Below the pieces are notes generated by a model. The model ran no database searches. It was given only the letters and a program-made list of their open reading frames with translations, and had not been told where the DNA came from. From positions 1 through 33,773 of the forward strand of contig CADEGZ010000009.1 in NCBI GenBank assembly GCA_902827015.1: a stretch of 33,773 bases of DNA. Reading direction: 5' to 3'. Positions 6,570 to 15,700 of the stretch are shown in pieces; positions within the stretch are counted from its first letter, which is position 1, and the number at the start of each line of letters is the position of its first letter. The stretch is from an uncultured Pseudomonadota bacterium (lineage in GTDB: Bacteria; Pseudomonadota; Gammaproteobacteria; UBA6186; Azoamicaceae). The position numbers and the translations under genes were made by a program.

Positions 6570-9500
6570 ATGCTGTCAAAGAATAACTCTGCAAATCAAA
6601 CAGATAGCTCTCTTAGGTCCACTGATATCCCAGAAACCTCTTCTATAAGAGGCATCCGATATTTAACGTGCCAAGGAGGGGGCATGAAGGGTATTGGTGA
6701 TGTAGGTGCAGTAGAAGAGTTAGAAAAATGCGGTGTATTGGCACAATTGGAAGAAGTAGCTGGTAGTTCGGCTGGAGGGCTTTTAGCAACATTGCTCGCA
6801 ATTGGCTGTACAGCCAAAGAGATCCGACAAGAAATGTTGGCTATTGATTTTAGAGCATTTCAAGATAAACGTGAGCCCGGATGGATAGAATCTATACGTT
6901 TAAAAGACGTGGCATCCAGTAATGTTGGGGGTAAACAATCTGTCGCAGATAGGGTTAGTTTAATTAGACAAACATCGGCAATTAACGAAGCCACGGAAGA
7001 TTCTAGAAGACATTCTGCAAGTCGTGGTAGAGGACAAGGGTTTTTTAGTAAAGTAAAAAAGATTTTTTCTATTCCAGAGCAAATCGAAGATATAGCAGGA
7101 CTCGCATTGGGCTCTGATTTAGGGTTATGGGAAGGCGAAGCGCTGAGTCAATGGTTAAGTGATATTGTTGCCAGAAAAACGGGAAAACCTAATATTACTT
7201 TTAGGGAATTGGCAGAGTTAGCAAAGGCAAATGGCAGTCAAATTAAAAGATTAACCTTAACAGGATCTAATATATCTGATGGCGTGTTGGAATATTATAA
7301 TGCTACCAATACTCCTGATATGCCTATTGTACAGGCGGCGCGTATTTCAGCAAGCTTTCCAGGTGCTTATAAGCCAGTTATTATGGTGGATGAAACTGGC
7401 CAAAGAAAAGTAAAGGTAGATGGTGGCCTTTTAGAAAATCTACCAGATGTATTTAATAAAGAACCTTATGTTTCTGCTGAGGAATTAACAAAAGAAGGGG
7501 GAAACCCTAGAGCCTTCGCTTTAGTTTTTAGAGATCCACGTAAACAAGGACCGAAAAAAGTTGAAAATGGTCTTGATTTAGCCAAGGCATTATATTCTAC
7601 CAAAATGTCCGAATCTCCTCTGCATAAAAAATATGGTTCTAATATTGCTTTTATTGATACCGTTGGAATGGATACATTAGAATTTGATGCCCCAATGGAA
7701 AAAAGAGAAGCGCTAGCGCGATCAGGGGGAGTAGCTGTTAATAAGGCTTTGAGGAAAGTTTTAAAAGAAGAAGAGAATCGAAAACATGTAAATTATCACG
7801 AAATGTCTGTTGAAGAACTGGTTAGAAGAGAAGTTGCTCTTAAATCTATGTCTGGAGAAGGTGATGACGAATCAGAATTAGCAAAAGAACTCCTTAAAAT
7901 TCAGAAAGCATTGGAGGAGCATGAAGTTTCAGAAATTGAATTACAAGAGTTAAGAAAGATTGAAGAAAATCGTCTTATGAGAAGAAAGAAACGTGAAAAC
8001 CCTGAAGCATTGGAAGATGAAGAATTGGCGCAAGTTTGTGCAGATAAGATAAGAGAACTTAGTGTAATAGAGAAACAATTGAAAGAAAAGGTTAAAAATC
8101 TTGAAATTGCCAAGAATGCAATACAATTTAATTGTGAGGAAATTTTGACCAGGTTTAAAAGCGACAATTTTAATAATGATTTTTACCAAGAACTCCATGA
8201 ATTAAAAAGGATGGAGTCCAACATTAATGCAAATAGACTCCAAAAATCTGAATTTCGTGATAATCATAGAAAAAATAAATTATTAGATGCAGAATATGCA
8301 ACATTAAAGGCTGAAAGAGCGCAGTATTTAAAAGGAATTATCAAAAAATATCAATCTCATAACGATTCATTGCTTTCTAACTTTTTTAAGGATGTAGAGG
8401 AAGATTGTGATAATCTGGATTTTTCAGTTCCTGTTCGAGGAAATGATCTTGTAGAATATTGTTTAAGAGATGTGGATGCATGTGTTGGTTTTATTGAAAA
8501 AGCCAAAATAGAAGTAAAAGATTCCAAAAAGGAACTTGAGTTATTTCGACAGTACCAAAGAAATTTTTCTGAAAGGACAGATAAATCCCGGAAGTATTCT
8601 GAATTGCTTAATTTTAAGAAGGAATTGGATAGAACAATTTATCGCAAGACATCATTCTTGGCTAAACTGGATAATTTTATTTTAAAAAAATCTCCCAGGT
8701 TTGAAAAAGTAATTGCACCTTTTTTACAAGTTGTTTCTTTTTTAAGTTTTGTATGTTGGTTACCTATTGCTATTCCTGCCATCGGTATTACAAAAGCTAT
8801 CGGTCATTTTAGTAAAGATCCTGAAGTTCAAACGACTGCCAGTCGTGTGGTGGATTTTTTTCATTGGACTGACTTAAGTGCTAATAAACGATTGCAAGGT
8901 CTTAGAGACGCAACGGCTACTTGTATTAGGAAAATTAGTGATGATTATACTGAACCTGATTCAGATATGACTTATTTACGTAGAATGCATAGCCATTATT
9001 TAAAGGAGAGTGGTGTTGCTGTAGAGGATATTTTTAGCAGGAATCCAAATGAATCCCTTTCGCAATATAGAAGAAGGCTTGATCGTGAAAAAGACAAATT
9101 TGAAGTCGAATCAAGTCATACTAGAAGCACACTTAAGCCACATCAAAAGGAAAGAGGAAAGTCGCCATCTTCAGATGAATATGTTAGTAAAAATTTAGAA
9201 GTATTTAGAAGTACAGTGCTTGATGGTGTTTCAAGGATAACGGAAAGAGAAAAGGCTCATCTTGAAGAAGCGGGTAGCTCATACAAACCAAAAGTGAGAG
9301 AAAAATTTATGAGGCAACAACAAGCCCGCTCTATGCACTTACAGTGTTTACGAGCGAATAGTGCATCCTATACAGTAGGAGATCATTATACTGATGTTGT
9401 GCAAGAATTACACAGAGCACATTCTTCTAATCATTCTAAACGCAATTTACATCATACAGCAGGTGAAAAAGTTGGAGATCCTTTAAAATTATTTTTAGAG

Positions 9501-9599
9501 GAACGTAATAGGACTCAACATAAAAAAAGAGGTAAATTAGTACCGCAACCACATCATCATGTACATCGAAAAAAAACCAAGCCCGACGCGGATAAATAA
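6570..9599 (+). CDS. Patatin-like phospholipase fused to long coiled-coil region
   Basis: The N-terminal domain (about residues 27-300) is patatin-type, a Ser-Asp dyad lipid acyl hydrolase. The oxyanion motif GGGMKG is at 36-41, the nucleophile elbow GSSAG at 65-69 (Ser67) and the catalytic DGG at 284-286 (Asp284), so the enzyme looks intact. A charged Glu/Lys/Arg-rich coiled-coil region covers about 390-700. A strongly hydrophobic stretch follows at about 716-745 (VVSFLSFVCWLPIAIPAIG), then about 260 residues of polar, basic sequence ending HHHVHRKKTKPDADK. There is no signal peptide. Patatin enzymes in Legionella (VipD-like) and Rickettsia act on host membranes, and this architecture suggests a host-delivered phospholipase. 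I chose ATG 6570, with GGGGG at 6554-6558; GTG 6561 and TTG 6552 are in frame. The family call is firm; delivery is inferred. Confidence 0.88.
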   Translation: MLSKNNSANQTDSSLRSTDIPETSSIRGIRYLTCQGGGMKGIGDVGAVEELEKCGVLAQLEEVAGSSAGGLLATLLAIGCTAKEIRQEMLAIDFRAFQDKREPGWIESIRLKDVASSNVGGKQSVADRVSLIRQTSAINEATEDSRRHSASRGRGQGFFSKVKKIFSIPEQIEDIAGLALGSDLGLWEGEALSQWLSDIVARKTGKPNITFRELAELAKANGSQIKRLTLTGSNISDGVLEYYNATNTPDMPIVQAARISASFPGAYKPVIMVDETGQRKVKVDGGLLENLPDVFNKEPYVSAEELTKEGGNPRAFALVFRDPRKQGPKKVENGLDLAKALYSTKMSESPLHKKYGSNIAFIDTVGMDTLEFDAPMEKREALARSGGVAVNKALRKVLKEEENRKHVNYHEMSVEELVRREVALKSMSGEGDDESELAKELLKIQKALEEHEVSEIELQELRKIEENRLMRRKKRENPEALEDEELAQVCADKIRELSVIEKQLKEKVKNLEIAKNAIQFNCEEILTRFKSDNFNNDFYQELHELKRMESNINANRLQKSEFRDNHRKNKLLDAEYATLKAERAQYLKGIIKKYQSHNDSLLSNFFKDVEEDCDNLDFSVPVRGNDLVEYCLRDVDACVGFIEKAKIEVKDSKKELELFRQYQRNFSERTDKSRKYSELLNFKKELDRTIYRKTSFLAKLDNFILKKSPRFEKVIAPFLQVVSFLSFVCWLPIAIPAIGITKAIGHFSKDPEVQTTASRVVDFFHWTDLSANKRLQGLRDATATCIRKISDDYTEPDSDMTYLRRMHSHYLKESGVAVEDIFSRNPNESLSQYRRRLDREKDKFEVESSHTRSTLKPHQKERGKSPSSDEYVSKNLEVFRSTVLDGVSRITEREKAHLEEAGSSYKPKVREKFMRQQQARSMHLQCLRANSASYTVGDHYTDVVQELHRAHSSNHSKRNLHHTAGEKVGDPLKLFLEERNRTQHKKRGKLVPQPHHHVHRKKTKPDADK

Positions 9600-9670
9600 A
9601 CCGTATAAAGTTTGATTGCAAGGGCTATCCTCCGTCGATTTTTAAAAGAAGATTTGTTATAGTATTAAGA

Positions 9671-10159
9671 ATGAATTCTATATGGGTTTGTATTGAAATA
9701 TCGAATCAACAATTGCAAGTCTTTAGCGAGGCTGGTGCGCTTCTTAAAAGTTACCCGGTTTCTACTGCAGCTCTGGGGGCAGGAGAGAAAATAGGGAGTT
9801 TTCAAACGCCACGAGGATTACATGAAATCAGGGCTAAGATTGGCAAAGGAGCTCCTCTCAATGCTATTTTTATGGGACGACGGGAAACTGGGGAAATATA
9901 TAGTCCAGATTTGGATGGGTCTCTTGGAAAACGGGATTGGATCCTAACCAGGATATTATGGTTAAGAGGTTTAGAAAAAGGCAAGAATCGATTAGGTTCT
10001 TGTGATACTATGAGGCGCTATATTTATATTCACGGCACTTCTAATGAAGCGGATATCGGTAAGGCCGTATCTTGTGGCTGCATTAGAATGTATAACCAAG
10101 ATATTATTGAGTTGTTTGAGTGGGTACAATCTGGAACGAAGGTACAAATTAATGAGTAA
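9671..10159 (+). CDS. L,D-transpeptidase YkuD/ErfK domain protein without signal peptide
   Basis: The YkuD fold is marked by YIYIHGT (His121) and SCGCIRM (nucleophile Cys137), the HG...S-x-GC-x-R signature of L,D-transpeptidases. These enzymes cross-link peptidoglycan or attach proteins to it in the periplasm. The 162-residue protein is essentially only the catalytic domain. It starts MNSIWVCIEIS and has no export signal, LysM or lipobox, so its site of action is unclear. A cytoplasmic or non-classically exported member, or one acting on recycled muropeptides, is possible. The downstream DUF1820 gene overlaps by 8 bp, so the pair is translationally coupled. Confidence 0.85.
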   Translation: MNSIWVCIEISNQQLQVFSEAGALLKSYPVSTAALGAGEKIGSFQTPRGLHEIRAKIGKGAPLNAIFMGRRETGEIYSPDLDGSLGKRDWILTRILWLRGLEKGKNRLGSCDTMRRYIYIHGTSNEADIGKAVSCGCIRMYNQDIIELFEWVQSGTKVQINE

Positions 10160-10505
10160 AAGATCAACACGAATTTATAAGATTTCTTTTTATAATCAAG
10201 GAAATGTTTATGAACTGTATGCAAAACAGATCAATCAAAGTACTCTTTTTGGTTTTATTGAATTATCTGAATTAATATTTGGTGCGACTTCTAATGTTGT
10301 CGTTGATCCTGTGGAAGAACGGTTAAAAAATGAATTTGGGGGTGTTAAAGTTACTTATATACCGATGCATGCTGTTTTGCGTATTGATGAGGTAGAAAAA
10401 GAGGGGATTGCTAAGATCCAAGAGGTATCCTCAAAAAGTGGGAATAACGTTACCCAATTTCCGGTTCCTATTTATACCCCTACCCATCCTTCTAATAATA
10501 CTTAG
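10152..10505 (+). CDS. DUF1820 family protein
   Basis: The 117-residue protein matches the small gammaproteobacterial DUF1820 family along its length: IYKISFYNQGNVYELYA at the start, LFGFIELSELIFG, VVDPVEERLKNEF, YIPMHAVLRIDEVEKEG, then a Pro-rich tail (FPVPIYTPTHPSNNT). The family has no established function. The start is the ATG inside the end of the transpeptidase gene; longer in-frame starts would overlap it by more than 100 bp and lack a Shine-Dalgarno. The gene converges on the next minus-strand gene with one base between stop codons. Confidence 0.88.
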   Translation: MSKRSTRIYKISFYNQGNVYELYAKQINQSTLFGFIELSELIFGATSNVVVDPVEERLKNEFGGVKVTYIPMHAVLRIDEVEKEGIAKIQEVSSKSGNNVTQFPVPIYTPTHPSNNT

Positions 10506-10506
10506 C

Positions 10507-11448
10507 TTAGGCCTTATGTGTTGTTTTCGTTCTTTTTTTATCTTGAGTTAATGCTTTTTCAGCAGTATTTTTAGGCAATGGATCTTCTCTTTGTTCGTCG
10601 CTAGTATTTTGAGGCAATGTATGTTTTTTGCCAGGTGCAGCTGTGGTGGGGGAGCTGGTTGAATGTCTGCTTGATTGGAAATGTACTAGCCAATTTAGTG
10701 GATGGCCTACTTTTTGAGTAACATGGGTAATATTAGGTTGTGGCGGCTTTATTGGTGTGGGATGCACCAAGATGTTCGACCTTTCGGCTAGTCTTTCTGA
10801 ATGTTCGGCACTTGTAGCAAGAAGCAATAAAGCATTTGTTCCTGTTATTGGATGTTGCTGTTCCATTGTGGGTTGTACCACTCTTTCCGACGCAGGTTGA
10901 TTTTCTGTTGCTGTATTTAGTGGTAATGGTCCAATTGGTGGAGAGCTAACTTGTCGTGACTTTAAGGTTGAAATTTCTTGTTGAAGCCGTATAATTTCTG
11001 CAGCCTGTTGGCTAATTATACTGTCCTTAGTTTGGAGTAATGTGAATTTTGTCTGTTGCTCACCTCTTAACTTCTGTGCTAAAAATTTATTTTCTGTTAT
11101 TAGTCTAATAAGGCGTTCTAGTATTTTAGATTGTTCGAATTGCATAGTGTTTATTACGTTTCGAACATGTTTAAATTCTTGTTGAAGTTTTGTATAATTT
11201 CCTTGTAATTCTCTATAATTTTCCTTTGATATTCGAATTTCTGCCTCTTTATTTTCTATAATATCAGTACAAAGATCTATAACAATAAGAGAAAGTTTAA
11301 CAAAAAATGACTCTGCTAGAGGCCTATTCCCATGAAATGAAAATAAGTTCATTATAGGAGGTAAGGAAGAGGCTGCGCTGGAGGGTGCATGTAATTCCTC
11401 TACTGTGTGTGATGAAGCAGATTCTGAGAATAATCTCAAGCTAAACAT
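10507..11448 (-). CDS. Orphan coiled-coil, Pro/Thr-rich tail protein
   Basis: The 313-residue protein has no recognised domain. Residues about 60-175 form a long predicted coiled coil with heptad-like Leu/Ile/Gln pattern (NYRELQGNYTKLQQEF and IIRLQQEISTLKS). The C-terminal 130 residues are low-complexity and Pro/Thr/Gln-rich and end in a basic cluster (DKKRTKTTHKA), with a short internal near-repeat (LPQNTSDEQREDPLPKNTAE). No signal peptide or TM segment. AAGG lies 5 nt before the ATG. It is followed upstream on the same strand by another coiled-coil gene. The architecture fits a secreted or host-directed scaffold, but function is unknown. Confidence 0.65.
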   Translation of the reverse strand: MFSLRLFSESASSHTVEELHAPSSAASSLPPIMNLFSFHGNRPLAESFFVKLSLIVIDLCTDIIENKEAEIRISKENYRELQGNYTKLQQEFKHVRNVINTMQFEQSKILERLIRLITENKFLAQKLRGEQQTKFTLLQTKDSIISQQAAEIIRLQQEISTLKSRQVSSPPIGPLPLNTATENQPASERVVQPTMEQQHPITGTNALLLLATSAEHSERLAERSNILVHPTPIKPPQPNITHVTQKVGHPLNWLVHFQSSRHSTSSPTTAAPGKKHTLPQNTSDEQREDPLPKNTAEKALTQDKKRTKTTHKA

Positions 11449-11569
11449 ATTAACCTTCTAAATTGTTACTAAAGCGCAAGAGTCGCATGTTAATTAGAAT
11501 ATGTCAATTTTTTAGCATGTATATAGAATATATAAGAATGCTATAAAGTATAATTACTAACGTTTGTAA

Positions 11570-12631
11570 TTATTTAGTAGTTGTAATGAATGGAGGTTTG
11601 GGGTAGGGCCGATGTATTGATTTGTTAAACATTGGAGTGGAAGTTTCTGTAAGTAATTGGGCCTTAGCTTTTAAAGGCGTAAAAAACTTTGAGATGCCCT
11701 GTTGAGGTTTTGTATGCTGCAAATTTGTTGTCAAATTTTGAATAATTTTTTCTTTATTTTCTTTATCGAGTTTTTCAACATGTCCGTTATTTAGCCAATT
11801 TAACAAATTTATTTCAATTTGTTTACACCAATTATCTAAAATCTGAGCTTTTTTAATGTCATTTTCAGAAATTTCTTTTTTGGCAAAATTATATATTTCT
11901 TCTAATCCATCAACAATATCTAGCATTTTTTTATCAAATTCTTTGGCATTTTCTACATCACTTTTTAGTGTTAATTCTAAATATAAGAAAGTATTTTTAA
12001 GTGATTGTCCATTTTTTTCTAGTTTAGGTGCCAGCATGTTTCTATCTATTTCTAATAAGTCCGATAAGATGTCACAAAGATCTATGATATTTTCACTCAT
12101 ATTGCTGGCAACAACATTTGGTTTTTGGTTGGATTTCCTTTTGTTATATTTTCTTTTTTCTTTTTCAAGTTTTTTAATTAATTCTTCATAATCTCGTTCT
12201 AGCTGGAGTTTATGCATTTCCATCATATCTTCAAATTCTTCAATAGCCTTAATTTTTCTCCGTATCCTTAACCTTCGCATTTTTTGTAGCATCAAGAGCC
12301 TTCTTAAACGTTTTAATTTAAGCTTTAAGGCAGCTGCTTTTCTGAAAGATGTGTTTATTCCAACCTGGATGGCAGCTCTTCTTAATGCAGCGTTAAATTG
12401 CTTCATCATTAGAACTTTTTTAGCATTGGTTATTTTTAAATGTTCTAATTTTTCAAAGGCTTCTTCTCGCAATACCTTTAACTTTTCTTTATTACCTCTA
12501 TTTTTAGTGATCTTATTTTTTTGAAATTCACCTTTTAAATATTCAAAAAAAGCATTTTGTAAATGTTTAGGTCTGATGAAATAAGATCTATTTTTGACAA
12601 TTTCTTCTAATGTAAAAACAGGTTTTGGCAC
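11570..12631 (-). CDS. Lys/Arg-rich coiled-coil protein with PIP-box-like motif
   Basis: The 353-residue protein is of no known family. Residues about 95-175 are an extremely basic helical segment (LKLKRLRRLLMLQKMRRLRI and KKLEKEKRKYNKRKS), which could act as a nuclear localisation or nucleic-acid-binding region. Residues about 180-305 are helical. Near the C terminus, QQGISKFF at residues 310-317 (bases 11681-11704) fits the eukaryotic PCNA-interacting consensus Q-x-x-I/L/M-x-x-F/Y-F/Y, followed by TPLKAK. The start is GTG 12631 with AAGGA 7 nt upstream; an overlapping ATG is in another frame. No signal peptide. A nuclear-targeted effector binding host PCNA is an attractive inference; a chance match in a Lys-rich protein is the alternative. 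Confidence 0.68.
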   Translation of the reverse strand: MPKPVFTLEEIVKNRSYFIRPKHLQNAFFEYLKGEFQKNKITKNRGNKEKLKVLREEAFEKLEHLKITNAKKVLMMKQFNAALRRAAIQVGINTSFRKAAALKLKLKRLRRLLMLQKMRRLRIRRKIKAIEEFEDMMEMHKLQLERDYEELIKKLEKEKRKYNKRKSNQKPNVVASNMSENIIDLCDILSDLLEIDRNMLAPKLEKNGQSLKNTFLYLELTLKSDVENAKEFDKKMLDIVDGLEEIYNFAKKEISENDIKKAQILDNWCKQIEINLLNWLNNGHVEKLDKENKEKIIQNLTTNLQHTKPQQGISKFFTPLKAKAQLLTETSTPMFNKSIHRPYPKPPFITTTK

Positions 12632-12757
12632 ATGTAAGTCCTTCTTACTAACAGTCTTGATAATTATTAGAGAGAAAAAGAAAGAAAAAGTTTCTTTTTT
12701 CTTTAAATGCTGTTTTTTTATATAGTTTTTTGCGTAAAAGGTAAGACTTAAGCTACA

Positions 12758-15700
12758 ATGCCTCCCATGCTGTTAAGTCGTAATTCTTTGTTAAAACTCC
12801 CAAAAAACCCTGCAACCCGACAGATATTCGGGGGCCTTTTGGGTAGCAGTTCTGCACTGTTGTTGGCCAATATGGCCTTTCAATTTACTGGTTTTATGTT
12901 GATTTTAGTGCCGGATCCGCTATCAGCTTCAAGTTTAGAGAGAGAACTTAAATTTTTTCTCAAAAACTATCACGATGATTTCCCTATTTTATTTTTTCCA
13001 GATTGGGAAACCTTACCTTATGATACATTTTCTCCCCATCAAGACATCGTTTCGGAACGTTTAACAACTTTATATCGCTTACCCGACTGCAGTCGAGGTA
13101 TCTTGATTGTTCCTATTAGTACTTTAATGCATCGAATATGTCCTAAAGAATATCTGTTAAAAAACACTGTTTGGTTAAAGCAGGGTCAAGAATTGCACTT
13201 AACAAGTATGCAAAAGCGGTTACATGAAGCAGGCTATCGTATGGTAGGGGAGGTGTTAGAACATGGGGAATTTGCAGTTCGAGGATCAATTCTAGATCTT
13301 TTCCCAATGGGATGTGAAAAGCCTTATAGGATTGATTTATTTGATAATGAAATCGATTCTATTCGAACATTTGAAGCAGAAACCCAACGTTCTTTAGAAA
13401 AGATCGGAGAAATTAGATTATTGCCGGCGCGTGAATTTCCAATGACCTCTGATGCTATTGCAGATTTTAGAACGCGCTTTCGATCAAAATTTGAGGGCAA
13501 TCCTACTCAATGTTCAGTTTATTTAGATGTTAGCGATGGCAATGTTTCACCGGGGCTTGAATACTATTTACCTTTATTTTTTGAGAACATGAGTCACTTA
13601 TTTGAATATTTGCCAGAGAATAGTTTAATGGTTCAATTTGGAAATATAGAGCATTCTGCCCAAGAATTTTGGGATCAAGTTAAAGAACGCCATGAGCAAT
13701 ATCGACATGACCGTTTGCGCCCCATTGTTGATCCAAAAACACTTTTTTTACAGCCGAATGAAATTTTATCCTACATTAAGAATTTTCCAAAAGTTCAGTT
13801 AGCTAAAGATATAGTCCCAGAAAAACAAGGTTCACAAAATTTTTTAGTCTCACCATTGCCACCTTTATTTATTGAAGCACGTGAAGAAGATCCTTTAAAA
13901 CGTTTGTTGGTCTTTTTAGCAGAATTTAAAGGTAGAGTACTTTTTTGTGCAGAAAGCGCAGGGCGTCGAGAAATACTAAAAGAATTACTTATTCCAAGTG
14001 GCTGTAGACCCATAGAAGTTGAAGATTGGTATCAATTTCTACAATCTGATATTCAATGTGGAATTGTTATAGCGCCTTTGGAAGAAGGCTCAATCCTAGA
14101 AGGTACCATTGCTATTATTACGGAAGCTGAGCTTTTAGGAAAACGTGTCATGCAAAGACGCTTACGTAAATCGCGTAAGCAAATATTTGATATACAAATT
14201 CAAAGCCTTGCGGAGTTAACAATTGGTGCACCGGTAGTTCACATTGAACATGGGGTAGGGCGGTATTTAGGTTTAACTAAATTAGCTTTATCAGAACAAG
14301 AAGCCGAATTTGTTACTTTGGAATATGCAGGTGGCGATAAGCTTTATGTTCCTGTGGCCTCTTTACATTTAATTAGTCGTTATAGTGGTGTTGACTTAGA
14401 GCATGCACCAATACATAGGTTGGGTACTGATCAGTGGCAACGCGCTAAACGAAAAGCTATAGAACAAGCGCGTGATGTTGCCGCAGAGCTTTTGGAAGTT
14501 TATGCAAAACGAGCGCTTAAGAAAGGGGTTGCTTTTCCAAAGCCGGATCAACACTATGAAGTATTTTGTGCTGAATTTCCCTTTGAAGAAACGCCAGATC
14601 AAGAACGAGCGATTGAACAAGTTGTTCAAGATTTAGTTTCAGAGAGACCGATGGATCGGGTTGTGTGTGGTGACGTGGGTTTTGGTAAAACTGAAGTTGC
14701 ATTAAGGGCGACTTTTTTGGTGGTTCAAGCAGGAAAACAAGTTGCTGTTTTAGTGCCAACAACTTTGCTTGCAGAACAACATTTTCAAACTTTTTCTGAT
14801 CGGTTTTCAAACTTCCCAATTCGAGTTGAAGTGCTCTCGCGTTTTCGTACTCCTCAAGAACAAAAAACAATATGTAAAAAAGTAGAAGAAGGTAAAGTTG
14901 ATATTTTAATTGGTACTCATAAAATTTTACAGGATAATATTCGATTTAAATCTCTGGGGTTGCTTATTATTGATGAAGAACATCGTTTTGGTGTTCGACA
15001 AAAGGAAGCCTTTAAGGCATTGCGTGCTGAAATTGATATTTTAACTTTAACCGCGACTCCTATCCCCAGGACTTTAAATATGGCAATGTCGGGATTGCGT
15101 GACCTCTCTATTATTGCAACGCCTCCGGCACGTCGATTGTCAGTTAAAACTTTTGTGTATGAAAGAAATCCTTCTTTAATTTGTGAGGCGATTTTACGTG
15201 AACTACATCGAGGCGGTCAGGTTTATTTTCTGCATAATACTGTAGAAACCATTGAAAGAGAAGCAGAAGAATTAGAACGTCTTATTCCAACTGCCAGAAT
15301 TGCTGTTGCACATGGGCAAATGCGTGAACGTGAACTTGAACAAGTTATGTCGGATTTTTATCATCGTCGATATAATGTACTGGTTTGTACCACGATTATT
15401 GAGACAGGTATTGATATTCCAACTGCAAATACTATTATTATTGATAGGGCAGATAAGTTTGGATTGGCGCAATTGCATCAATTGCGCGGAAGGGTTGGAC
15501 GCTCTCATCATCAGGCTTATGCATTTTGTTTTATTCCTCCCAAAGTTAAAATTACCTCGGATGCTATTAAGCGCTTGGAAGTTATTGCATCAATGGAGGA
15601 ATTGGGCGCAGGATTTACACTTGCGACACATGATTTGGAAATTAGAGGGGCAGGAGAATTACTGGGAGAGTCTCAAAGTGGTAATATTCAATCGATTGGT

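Noticed and set aside
12670-12715. Hairpin of A/G and T/C runs before mfd as a terminator
   Set aside because: It lies upstream of both divergent genes, so no transcript would need to end there; low-complexity AT-rich sequence explains it.
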